From contig JBBDNV010000164.1 in the NCBI GenBank assembly GCA_040877415.1, forward strand, positions 1 to 13,483: a stretch of DNA of 13,483 nucleotides, written 5' to 3'. The position numbers were made by a program, and so were the translations under genes. The stretch is from JBBDNV01 sp040877415. Its GTDB lineage: Bacteria; Planctomycetota; Planctomycetia; Pirellulales; PALSA-1355. How positions within the stretch are numbered: the stretch's first letter is position 1; each line of letters starts with the position of its first letter. Positions 6,373-13,483 of this stretch are shown one piece after another. The notes beneath the pieces are model-generated. The model did no database searches. It saw only the letters and a program-made list of their open reading frames with translations, and had not been told where the DNA came from.

Positions 6373-7844
6373 TCTTGGGGAACGAGTTTGGCGAGCACTT
6401 CGCGAAACTGTCGGAGCTTGATGGGCATCGCGACCAGCACGCGATGATCGGCCAGCTTGGCCCGCTTTTTCCAGGCTTTGTGGTGCTTTCCCAATAGCAA
6501 CACGGCGGGGATGGCGGCCGTGTCGTGGCCGTCGCCAAAACGGTTGAAGGCGTCCAGCGCCGGCTGGCCCAATTCGCTGGTGCTGAAGATCACGCAGTCG
6601 GCCGCCTTGTTGCCGTCGACAAAGCGGCTTAAGGCCCGATCGGGATCGGCCGTCACCAGCACGCGATAGCCGTTGTTTTTCAGCCGCTGGCGAATGACGT
6701 CCTGCAACTGCACGTTGGACTCGACGAGCATAAGCGTGGACTGCGGGGCGCGCTGTGCGGCGGGGGCCGGCGGCGTTTTGGAAGCGACTTTGCCGTCGGC
6801 CGGCGGGGATCTCGGCTCGTCCAAACGCGGCAGGGCCGCTTGCAGGTCGGCCAGCATTTCACCGGGCGACTGGTAGCGCTGGATGGGATTCAGCTCCATG
6901 GCCTGCGTGACGATCATGGCGATCGGACGCGGAAGGCTCGGATCGACCTTGAGGATCGGAACGATCTCTTCAAAGCGGGTCTTGCTGAGCCGCTGGATGC
7001 GATCCCGCGTTTCGTAAATCGGCGGGACGCCGGTGAGAATGTGGTAATAAATGCAACCGAGAAAATAAATGTCGCTGCGCGAATCGTCCTTGCGCACGCC
7101 GGTGGCCCGCTCCAGGCCGGCGTAATCGATCGTGCGCGGATTGGGCGAGTTGGCGATCGCGTCTTCCGAGAGATTCTTGTCGGCCGCGGCCAGGCCGAAA
7201 TCGACGAGCATCGCCTGCCCTTTGCTGGAAACCAGCACGTTGGACATTTTCAGATCGCGGTGGCAAATGCCGCGCTGGAAGGCGTAGTTGAGGCCGGCGG
7301 CGACGTCGGTCACCAGGCGCGTGGCTTCGGCGGGCTCGAATTTCTTGCGAATCTTGATGAACTCGCGCAGGTTGTGGCCCTCGATGAATTGCATCACCAG
7401 AAAATGGGTGAGCGTGTCACGCTCCGAGACGACCTCCTTGATCGGCACGATATTGACGTGCCTCAGCGTGGCCCCCATCTGGCCTTCGCGGTAGAAGCGG
7501 TCGGCCTGTTCCGCGTCCTCGGCATAGCGCCGGCGGAGCACCTTCAGCGCGACGATCTCGCCGGTCCTCTTATGACAGGCGCGATAGACCCGGGCGAACG
7601 TGCCCGTGCCGATCAGGTACAAAACCTTGTAGTCGCCGTAGAAATAACCCCCGCGCTCGCCGCGCAGCAGGCGTTCGGTCTGATAGCTGGTCAACAGCTC
7701 CCGGCGCAGCAGCAACTGCTGGAATTCCTCGCCGGATACCTGGCGGGTGCCGACCTGCCCCCAGACCTCTTGTAGCTGCCGCTCGTCAACGAGGCTCAGG
7801 TCGAAGGCGCGCTGAGCGAATTGTTCAGCAGACAGCTCGACCAT
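6309..7844 (-). CDS. Hanks-type Ser/Thr protein kinase with C-terminal pseudo-receiver
   Basis: A 511-residue soluble kinase. Residues 1-70 form a helical prefix ending in LLTSYQTERLLRGERGGYFYGDY. The kinase domain (about 72-340) has GTGTFARV at 79-86, Lys101, a probable alpha-C Glu120, HRDLKMSN at 195-202 (Asp197, Lys199, Asn202), DFG at 215-217, YAGLE in place of APE around 245, and Asp258 of subdomain IX. It therefore appears catalytically competent, although Ala84 replaces the third glycine of the P-loop. After a Pro/Ala-rich linker (341-367), residues 369-490 read like a CheY-type receiver (STLMLVESN opening). The acidic pair is reduced to Glu375, the phosphoacceptor region has IFSTSE instead of Asp, and Met473 replaces the conserved Lys, so phosphotransfer is unlikely. 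No membrane helix is present, unlike PknB-type sensors. The tail AEGRRQKAEG comes from a DNA heptamer repeat. GGAG lies 11 nt before the ATG. Confidence 0.93.
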   Translation of the reverse strand: MVELSAEQFAQRAFDLSLVDERQLQEVWGQVGTRQVSGEEFQQLLLRRELLTSYQTERLLRGERGGYFYGDYKVLYLIGTGTFARVYRACHKRTGEIVALKVLRRRYAEDAEQADRFYREGQMGATLRHVNIVPIKEVVSERDTLTHFLVMQFIEGHNLREFIKIRKKFEPAEATRLVTDVAAGLNYAFQRGICHRDLKMSNVLVSSKGQAMLVDFGLAAADKNLSEDAIANSPNPRTIDYAGLERATGVRKDDSRSDIYFLGCIYYHILTGVPPIYETRDRIQRLSKTRFEEIVPILKVDPSLPRPIAMIVTQAMELNPIQRYQSPGEMLADLQAALPRLDEPRSPPADGKVASKTPPAPAAQRAPQSTLMLVESNVQLQDVIRQRLKNNGYRVLVTADPDRALSRFVDGNKAADCVIFSTSELGQPALDAFNRFGDGHDTAAIPAVLLLGKHHKAWKKRAKLADHRVLVAMPIKLRQFREVLAKLVPQEKAEGRRQKAEGNAGGRKPRE

Positions 7845-8046
7845 GGCGAGCCCATCTCCATCATTCCCGTTCCACCTCAGCTTTCCCCGGACACCGCCAT
7901 TTAGGGAAAGTTCAGATGCTGTCGTCCATCAACGCCTCATCCTATTCCGCGGACTGCGAAGCCGCAACGCTTCACGCGCTTGTCCGGCATGCCGAGAAGC
8001 ACTTCCGAGCGAGCCGCGCGAAGGGGCCCCCCGCAGCCAGGGTCTG
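7845..8046. other. Intergenic region upstream of the kinase gene
   Basis: A 202-nt stretch separates the small gene from the kinase, both on the minus strand. No good reading frame with family resemblance was found. A weak promoter-like pair on the minus strand (TTGCGG, 17 nt, TAGGAT) may exist, but the match is too poor to claim. Nothing else was seen. Confidence 0.4.
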
Positions 8047-8328
8047 CTAGGGCTCCTCGAACCTGCGGCGAAACTCGTCGCGCTCGCGCCGGGTGGCTTC
8101 CAGGTCAAACATCAGATACTTCATGTCCAGCCGCAACTGCGAAAGCGCGTCCTGGACCAGACCCAGAATTCTACGCCGACGCTTCGTGCTTTCCAGCACG
8201 CGTGAAAAGAGCGGCTCGATCTGACCGCGATGCTCGGGGGGCAATTTCTCCAGCATGCCGGCCAATTCGAGAATGTCGGCGGGGAGATCTTCCGGCTGAC
8301 TCTTGACGATTCGCGATGCTTGACTCAT
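8047..8328 (-). CDS. Small charged helical protein of unknown function
   Basis: A 93-residue protein that I cannot assign to a named family. The sequence is strongly helical and highly charged: DILELAGMLEKLPPEHRGQI at 18-37, a basic cluster KRRRR at 49-53, and a C-terminal amphipathic helix at about 56-91 containing LRLDMKYLMFDLEATRRERD. It could form a coiled coil or bind nucleic acid through the basic patch; neither is shown. No signal peptide or membrane helix is present. The frame is open to 8655, but I chose the ATG at 8326-8328 because upstream residues are low in helical order and Arg/Pro-rich like shadow sequence, and a candidate promoter lies at 8429-8456. The ribosome binding site is weak. 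The gene precedes the kinase by 202 nt on the same strand, so they may or may not be cotranscribed. Confidence 0.72.
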   Translation of the reverse strand: MSQASRIVKSQPEDLPADILELAGMLEKLPPEHRGQIEPLFSRVLESTKRRRRILGLVQDALSQLRLDMKYLMFDLEATRRERDEFRRRFEEP

Positions 8329-8645
8329 GGCGTGCTTGGCTCTCAGGGTTAAGTGGACAGCCTGAGGTGGAAGCAGACTGTGTGCCAGAGCCCCACTGGC
8401 GGCCGCGATCCTATTCGTAAGACCTTTCAGTATAACATCTTGAGGGTGCATGCGAACAGGCGCCCCGCGGCGCCTGCGGGTGAAAAAAGGCCACAGGCGA
8501 TCTGGATGCGCCTCGCAAATACTGATACAAGCCCGACTTACAGAAAAACCTCTCGAAACCGGCGGCCCGTTGCGTTTTGGCGGCATTGGCGGTTCCTTGC
8601 TCCGGAGGATCGACGACCGCGTCGCCGCCCAAACCCGGCTACAGC
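8329..8645. other. Divergent intergenic region (317 nt)
   Basis: Lies between the small minus-strand gene and the plus-strand secreted-protein gene, so it should hold promoters for both. One candidate is visible for the minus strand at 8429-8456. I found no convincing plus-strand promoter, RNA gene, tandem repeat or strong stem-loop. Reading frames that cross the region in both directions look like GC-driven shadows. Confidence 0.5.
8429..8456 (-). promoter_or_regulatory. Candidate sigma70-type promoter of the small gene
   Basis: On the minus strand TTCGCA (8456-8451; 4 of 6 matches to TTGACA) and TATACT (8434-8429; 5 of 6 to TATAAT) are separated by 16 nt, in a locally AT-richer patch. A start near 8421 would leave a leader of about 93 nt. 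It supports the short 93-residue protein start. By-eye prediction. Confidence 0.35.
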
Positions 8646-9275
8646 ATGTTCGCACGCATGGCGATCATCTTGGTGTTCGCTTTGGTCCCGGTGGCCGCGC
8701 TTGGCCAGGGCGTGGTCCGCGACGATTTCGAAGGTCCCCAAACCGTGCTGCGCCCGGCCGGCGGAGATGCGCGCCATCAGGTCGATTTGCACCAGCGCGC
8801 CGGCGAAGGGGTCCACTCCGGGCGGTGGTGTGAGCAGTTGCGAATCGTGGGCAACAACGGCACCGCGGTCTACTACAGCTATCCGATCGCGCCGGCGCGC
8901 GTCATCAGCGAGCTGGCCGCCAGCATCTGGCTGCGGGCCGATCGGCCGGGCCTGCAAATCGCGGCCCGCGTCGTGCTGCCGCGCAGCAAGCACCCCGACA
9001 GCGGCGAGCCGCTGACCACCCTGATTCGCGGCACCGACTACAAGCACGTCGGTGCCTGGGAGATGTTGCGGATCGGCAACCTGCCGCGCGCGCTCGAGTG
9101 GCAGGTGCGCGTGCTGCGTTCACAATTCGGCCCGCAGGTGGACGCGCGCGAGGCCTACGTCGATTTGGTGCTGGTGAACGTTTACGGCGGACCGGGCGCC
9201 ACGAACATTTGGGTCGACGACTTTGAAGCCGCCGGCGTCGTCGCGCCGGTGGGGGTTGCCGCCGCGAGCATGGCG
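8646..9275 (+). CDS. Secreted glycosidase-like protein, N-terminal piece (interrupted by assembly gap)
   Basis: The first 210 residues of a large exported protein. Residues 1-22 form a signal peptide (MFARMAIILVFALVPVAALG, with cleavage after an Ala/Gly-rich end). The rest, from DDFEGPQ at 26 to NIWVDDFEAAGV at 187-198, resembles a beta-sandwich galactose-binding-like or carbohydrate-binding module, with an opening DDFE and a closing WVDDFE strand and an LRADRPGLQIAARVVLP strand pair in the middle. The ATG at 8646-8648 is chosen because it starts the signal peptide; an ATG at 8658 is possible, and no good ribosome binding site is seen. The frame runs into ten N at 9276 and resumes in another frame beyond it, almost certainly the same gene (see the 3' piece). 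Confidence 0.8.
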
Positions 9276-9285
9276 NNNNNNNNNN
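9276..9285. other. Assembly gap (10 N)
   Basis: Ten undetermined bases inside a coding region. The coding frame before the gap and the frame after it agree only if the true missing length leaves remainder 2 on division by 3. Ten N is therefore a placeholder and not a measured size, if this is one intact gene. The gap falls in a Gly/Ala/Pro-rich linker of extreme GC content. Confidence 0.97.
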
Positions 9286-9286
9286 C

Positions 9287-11359
9287 TGGCCGCGCGGCGG
9301 GACTGGCGATTCGACGTACTCGCCCGGCGAAGCCGTTGCTCGGGCGGCGCCGAGCGTGCCGGCCGTGGAGCTGACGAGCCGCTTGACGATCGGCGGCGAG
9401 CCGTTCTTTCCTCGCATCATCGAGCATCGGGGCGAACCGCTCTCGCGGCTGAAGGCTTTGGGATTCAACGGCGCGCGCGTCGCGCGGGTGCCGGCGCCCG
9501 AATTGCTCGCCGAAGCGGCCCGGACCGGAATGTGGCTGGTGGCTCCGCCGCCGGCGGAAGCCGAGCTCAAAGCGGGCCGGGACGCCGCCGGCGACGCCAC
9601 GATCGGCGCCGCGTTCGATCCCGTGCTGGCCTGGGACCTGGGAAGCGGCCTGTCGAGTCGCGAACTGGAACCGACGCGCCGCTGGGCCGAGCTGGTGCGC
9701 TCGGCCGACCCGCGCCAGCGGCCGATCGTCTGCGACGCCGACAGCGATCTGGAGAACTACACGCGCCCGCCGTTCAAGGTGCTCTTGGCGCGGCGAGACA
9801 CGCTGGGCACCTCGCTCGAGCTCGGGCGGTATGCCGACTGGCTTGACGAGCGGGCGCAGTTGGCCCGGGCCGGAGCGCCGTTGTGGGCCGCGATTCCGAC
9901 GCAGCCATCACCGCGGCTGGTCGAACAGGTGCAGCTTGTGGCCGGGATGCCGGTGGCGGCGCCCGTGTGGCAGGAAGCCCAGATTCGCGCGCTGGTCCAC
10001 TTGGCCCTAGCGGCGCGTGCCCGGGGATTGTTTTTCACCTCCGACTCGCGCTTGGACGCGCCCGACGCGGCCACGCGGGTCCGGGCCTTGATGCTGGAGC
10101 TTGTGCATCTCGAATTGGAGCTCATCGAACGTTGGCCGTCGGCCGGCGATTTCGCGGCCGGCGCCGACACCAGCGATCCGCACACCAAAGGCGGCGTGAT
10201 GGAGACCGATCGCAGCCGGCTGCTGCTGCCCATCTATGCCCCGCCCGGCGGGCAGTTTGTCGTGGGCACTCAGCCGGCCGCGCAAGTGCGCTTCAAGGTG
10301 GCCGGCGTGCCGGAAGGAGACAATGCCTATGAGCTCTCGCTTGCCCGATTTCGTCCCCTGCGCGCCGACCGCGTGGCCGGCGGAACACAGGTGGTGCTCG
10401 ATGAATTCAGCCGCGACTCGCTGGTCGTCTTCACCCAGGATCCTCGCGTCATTCGCAATCTCCAGACGCGCCTGGACAAGAACCGCCGACGCGCGGCGCA
10501 CGTTGCCCGCGAGCTGGCGGCGGCCCGATTGGCCGCTCACGACGCGATCGTCGCGCAACTGGCACAGGTGGGCCACGCCCTGGCCGCCGCGCAAGACGCG
10601 CGGGCGCAGGCCGAAAGCGACTTGAGGCAGTGCGACGCGATGCTCAACACCGACGTCGCGGGAGCCTACGATCTGGCGCGGCACGCGCTGGCGACCGTGC
10701 GGCAAATCGAGCGCGTCTATTGGGAGCAAGCGACCGCGGCGCCGAACCGGCCGCTGGCCGATCCGCTCGCGGCTTCGTTCGCCACGCTGCCCGCCTTCTA
10801 TCGCTTCCGGCACCAGATCGCCGTCGCGCCGCGCAGCAACAACCTCTTGAGCGAAGGCGGCTGCGAAAACCTGGACGCTATGCTCCGTGCCGGCTGGAAG
10901 CACTATTTGCACGAACAGGAAGGAATCAAAACCGCGGTCGACTTGACCCCCGGCGCCGCGCACAGCGGCAGCGCCGGATTGCTCCTGCGCGCCGCCAGCG
11001 TTGAAGAGAATCGCAAACCGGCGGCGGTCGAAACTCCGGCCGTGTGGGTCACCAGCGCCCCGGTCGCGGTGGAACCCGGCGACCTGGTGCAGATGCAAGC
11101 CTGGCTGCGCATCGACGCGCCGATTGCCGGCAGCGTCGACGGATTGCTCGTGATCGACACGCTCTCGGGCGAGGCGCTGGCGCTTGGGCTCTCGGCGACC
11201 CGGGGCTGGGAGCAAATCACGACGTACCGCGCCGCGGCCCGGCGGGGTCCGATGGCCGTCACCTTCGCGCTATCGGGTTTGGGCGAGGCGGCGATCGACG
11301 ACGTCACGATCGAGATCGTCCGGCACGCCAGCCCGGGCCGCCGGCAGGCGCAACGCTAG
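9287..11359 (+). CDS. Secreted glycosidase-like protein, C-terminal piece (interrupted by assembly gap)
   Basis: Open in one frame from the gap to the TAG at 11357-11359, about 690 residues; with the 5' piece the protein is about 900. Counting from the Val codon at 9356, residues 5-265 resemble a glycoside hydrolase-type TIM barrel: LTIGGEPFFPRIIEHRG, RLKALGFNGARV, an FDPVLAWDLGSGL strand at 87-99, and DPRQRPIVCDADSD. The WxxGNE acid/base site of related clans reads WDLGSG, so that glutamate is missing. A beta-rich segment (288-365, ending LVVFTQDPRVI) is followed by Ala-rich helices at 370-460. A second beta-sandwich at about 495-657 ends in AAIDDVTIEIV, echoing the WVDDFE end of the N-terminal module. 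I infer an extracytoplasmic carbohydrate-binding or structural role. There is no C-terminal anchor. It converges with the next gene across 61 nt. Confidence 0.8.
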   Translation, partial: WPRGGTGDSTYSPGEAVARAAPSVPAVELTSRLTIGGEPFFPRIIEHRGEPLSRLKALGFNGARVARVPAPELLAEAARTGMWLVAPPPAEAELKAGRDAAGDATIGAAFDPVLAWDLGSGLSSRELEPTRRWAELVRSADPRQRPIVCDADSDLENYTRPPFKVLLARRDTLGTSLELGRYADWLDERAQLARAGAPLWAAIPTQPSPRLVEQVQLVAGMPVAAPVWQEAQIRALVHLALAARARGLFFTSDSRLDAPDAATRVRALMLELVHLELELIERWPSAGDFAAGADTSDPHTKGGVMETDRSRLLLPIYAPPGGQFVVGTQPAAQVRFKVAGVPEGDNAYELSLARFRPLRADRVAGGTQVVLDEFSRDSLVVFTQDPRVIRNLQTRLDKNRRRAAHVARELAAARLAAHDAIVAQLAQVGHALAAAQDARAQAESDLRQCDAMLNTDVAGAYDLARHALATVRQIERVYWEQATAAPNRPLADPLAASFATLPAFYRFRHQIAVAPRSNNLLSEGGCENLDAMLRAGWKHYLHEQEGIKTAVDLTPGAAHSGSAGLLLRAASVEENRKPAAVETPAVWVTSAPVAVEPGDLVQMQAWLRIDAPIAGSVDGLLVIDTLSGEALALGLSATRGWEQITTYRAAARRGPMAVTFALSGLGEAAIDDVTIEIVRHASPGRRQAQR

Positions 11360-11420
11360 GCCGAAACATCCGTCAACTTTGTTTAGCCCCGAGCCACCGG
11401 CGACGGGCCTTCCTTCCGCC

Positions 11421-13483
11421 TCACTCCGTCGACAGCACCTGAAACAAGCTGCCGTAGTCGTCCGTCCACACGACCGGTTCGCCTTTTACGGGCCAACACG
11501 GCGCCGACACGCCGCTCGTGGCCGGATCGGCCAGGAATTCCCAGTTGCAAGTCAGGATCACCCAGCTCGCGACGTTCAGCCCCTGCGAGACGTCCTCATC
11601 GTTCTCGATCATCACGCAGGGGTATCCCAATTCCCGCGCGATGCCGATCACGACCCCGGCCAGGTCCAGGAACCGATTCGAGATGTGAACGCACAGCAGG
11701 CCGTCGGGCTGGAGGTGCTTGAGGAACAAATCGACCGATTGCCTGGTCAGCAAGTGCATGGGGATCGAATCGCTCGAAAAGGCGTCGATCACCAGCACGT
11801 CGAATTTTTGCGGGCGGCCGTCGGCCAGCTCCTGCTCGAGCTTGATGCGCGCGTCGCCCAGCACGACTTCGACTTCGGCCGGCGTATCCTGGCGATAGGT
11901 GAAATATTTGTCCGACAGGCGGACTACTTCGGGGTTGATTTCGTAAAACCGCAGGTGATCGCCCTTTATTCCGTAAGCGGCCAGCGTGCCGCATCCCAAT
12001 CCGACGACGCCGATCGCCAGCGCGCGGTCGTCGGGATTGAGGGCGCTGCGGCGCGGATGATGCTCGATGGCCAGGCCGACGCCGCTCGGCCGGCCGTAGT
12101 ACGTGGTCGGCCAGTTCTTCTTGTCGGGGTCTAGAAACTGAAATCCGTGCTGGATGCTGCCGTGGATCAATTCGCGCAGCGGCCCGTTGTCGGTGTGTGA
12201 GCTTTCTTCCAGGTTGACGCGGAGCACGCCGTAAAAGTTTCGCGCGCTTTCCAAGGTGCGCTGCGTGACCGCCCCCGAGCGGCCAACCACCAGCCCGATC
12301 GAAACGGCCAAGGCCAGCGCCAATGCGCCGCCGCCGATCAGCACCCCTCGCGGTATGTTCGTGCTGGTTTTGGAACGCGCGACCGAAGCGATGATCGCCA
12401 GCGTCACCGTGGCCACCAGGCCGATGTGAAATTCCCAGAAGCCGCGGAGCACCAAGGGCGCGACGATCGCCACCAAAATGCCTCCCACCGCGCCGCCGCC
12501 CGCCACCATCAAGTAGAACAACGTCGCGTACTGGGGCGCCGGCTTCGAGAGCACCAGCTCGCCGTGGCACACCATGCAGCATACGAACAGCGTGGCCGAA
12601 TAGATCGCCAACTGCCACCAAATCATCAAACTGTTGCCCTCCCACATCGCGTAGCACGCCGACAGCACCGCGGCCACCAGCAGCACGACAAACACGCCGG
12701 GGTGATACCACCGCTCGTGGTCGAAGCAAATGATGAACGTGAACAAATACAACGACAAGGGCAGCACCCACAAAAACGGCACCGCGGTCACTTCCTGGCA
12801 AATCTGGTTCGTGGTCGCCAACAGCATCACCGAGCCGCAAGCCGCCAGCGCGAGCCACAGCAGCACGGTTTTGATCGCCGGACGCGGAGCCGCCGCCTCC
12901 GCGGGAGTCGATGCCGCGGCGCCGGCGGCCGCCGGCTGCCAGACGCGCACAAACGCCACCGCGCACCAGCCGCAAAGCGCGACAAACAGCACATATCCGC
13001 CCGACCAGGCCAGGACTTGCGTCCGCAGCGTAAACCGCGGCTCGAACACGAACGGATATGTCACGAGCGCCAACAGCGACCCGATGTTCGACAGCGCATA
13101 GAGCCGATACGGCGTTCGACCCGTCTCGCGGCGAAAACTGTCCTGCAACAGCGGGCCGGTCGTCGAGAGCAGAAAGTACGGCAGCCCGATCGTGAACACC
13201 AACAGCCCCAGAATCCGCGCCACGGGCATTTCACCGCCGCTGGGCTTCCAAGCCTGGCTCGGCGTCACGGGCAAAAGCCACAGCGACCCCAGCAAGAGCG
13301 CCAGGTGCACGGCCGCTAGCGCGCGGGGCGGAAACCTGCTCGAAACCAGGTGCGCGTAACTGTAACCGCAAAGCAGCAGCACCTGAAAAAACAGCATGCA
13401 CGCCGTCCACACCGCCGGTCCGCCGCCAAACCACGGCAGAATCACCTTGGCGATCAGCGGCTGCACCTGAAACAGCAGAAACG
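11421..13483 (-). CDS. Polytopic membrane protein with spermidine-synthase-like domain (5' end cut)
   Basis: Encodes 686 residues in view. The frame is open through the right edge, and the residues there (FLLFQVQPLIAKVILPWFGG) match the inside of the first membrane helix of this family, so the GTG at 13466 is not the start. Numbering from that codon, residues 1-400 contain about ten hydrophobic helices. The C-terminal part (from about 405) is a Rossmann methyltransferase/aminopropyltransferase-type fold with GVVGLGCGTLAAYG at 486-499, acidic Glu509 in RFYEINPEV, GDAR at 537-540, DAFSSDSIPMHLLT at 561-574 and WTDDYGSLF near the end. Such fusions are usually annotated 'fused MFS/spermidine synthase'; their reaction is not established. 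The DAFSSD spacing differs from the DxxD gate of true spermidine synthases, so I would not call it SpeE. A 15-residue Ala/Pro linker (180-195) splits the membrane region in two. Confidence 0.9.
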   Translation of the reverse strand, partial: FLLFQVQPLIAKVILPWFGGGPAVWTACMLFFQVLLLCGYSYAHLVSSRFPPRALAAVHLALLLGSLWLLPVTPSQAWKPSGGEMPVARILGLLVFTIGLPYFLLSTTGPLLQDSFRRETGRTPYRLYALSNIGSLLALVTYPFVFEPRFTLRTQVLAWSGGYVLFVALCGWCAVAFVRVWQPAAAGAAASTPAEAAAPRPAIKTVLLWLALAACGSVMLLATTNQICQEVTAVPFLWVLPLSLYLFTFIICFDHERWYHPGVFVVLLVAAVLSACYAMWEGNSLMIWWQLAIYSATLFVCCMVCHGELVLSKPAPQYATLFYLMVAGGGAVGGILVAIVAPLVLRGFWEFHIGLVATVTLAIIASVARSKTSTNIPRGVLIGGGALALALAVSIGLVVGRSGAVTQRTLESARNFYGVLRVNLEESSHTDNGPLRELIHGSIQHGFQFLDPDKKNWPTTYYGRPSGVGLAIEHHPRRSALNPDDRALAIGVVGLGCGTLAAYGIKGDHLRFYEINPEVVRLSDKYFTYRQDTPAEVEVVLGDARIKLEQELADGRPQKFDVLVIDAFSSDSIPMHLLTRQSVDLFLKHLQPDGLLCVHISNRFLDLAGVVIGIARELGYPCVMIENDEDVSQGLNVASWVILTCNWEFLADPATSGVSAPCWPVKGEPVVWTDDYGSLFQVLSTE

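Noticed and set aside
6840..7775. 311-codon plus-strand open frame opposite the kinase
   Set aside because: Antisense to the conserved kinase domain; no motifs, and it exists because of high third-position GC.
10007..11215. 402-codon minus-strand open frame opposite the secreted protein
   Set aside because: The plus-strand frame gives a coherent domain structure continuing from the signal-peptide piece; the minus frame shows no recognisable domain and has shadow-like composition.
9356..11359. Independent gene starting at the GTG at 9356
   Set aside because: The same frame is open and sensible back to the assembly gap at 9287, and there is no signal peptide or ribosome binding site at 9356; it is more likely the continuation of the gene before the gap.
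12426..13319. 297-codon plus-strand open frame opposite the membrane protein
   Set aside because: Extremely Arg/His/Gln-rich, as expected for the complement of hydrophobic-helix codons; not a real protein.
13464..13466. GTG as start of the spermidine-synthase-like protein
   Set aside because: The frame continues to the window edge with residues that fit the first membrane helix of the family, so the real start lies outside.

Overview
The window looks like chromosomal DNA from a planctomycete, most likely a Pirellulales-type organism, and probably comes from a draft or metagenome assembly because a run of ten N interrupts one gene. The evidence is indirect. The DNA is GC-rich, with long antisense shadow frames. 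One Ser/Thr kinase carries a short N-terminal helical prefix of a kind I associate with planctomycete kinases. A very large secreted protein has a degenerate glycosidase-like barrel, and Shine-Dalgarno sequences are weak at most starts. No phage, plasmid, CRISPR, transposase, rRNA or tRNA sequence was seen.

Left part (1-5221), all on the minus strand. From promoter to distal end, ilvN (acetolactate synthase regulatory subunit) is followed 22 nt later by ilvC (ketol-acid reductoisomerase), which runs off the left edge. This is a branched-chain amino acid operon with a good candidate promoter ahead of ilvN and no ilvB in view. Upstream lies a membrane-anchored SxxK serine hydrolase of the beta-lactamase/penicillin-binding superfamily, and before that der, the double GTPase for 50S ribosome assembly.

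Middle (5222-8328). Der is divergent from a plus-strand family 4 (iron-sulfur) uracil-DNA glycosylase. The glycosylase converges on a minus-strand Ser/Thr protein kinase that ends in a degenerate response-regulator receiver domain. The two genes meet at a striking inverted pair of heptanucleotide tandem repeats (four GGCAGAA units, then four TTCTGCC units), which encodes the same tail, AEGRRQKAE, at the C-terminus of both proteins. A small charged helical protein of unknown function lies upstream of the kinase on the same strand.

Right part (8329-13483). A 317-nt divergent intergenic region leads to a secreted protein of about 900 residues. It is split by the assembly gap into a 5' and a 3' piece in different frames, and both pieces appear to be one gene. 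It converges on a minus-strand polytopic membrane protein with a spermidine-synthase-like C-terminal domain, which is open through the right edge.

Most of the window is ordinary housekeeping sequence. The points most worth a second look are the heptamer inverted repeat shared by two convergent genes, the kinase/pseudo-receiver fusion, the apparently catalytically dead glycosidase-like secreted protein, and a KARI cofactor loop lacking the usual phosphate-binding serines. I do not see a convincing multi-gene novel system.
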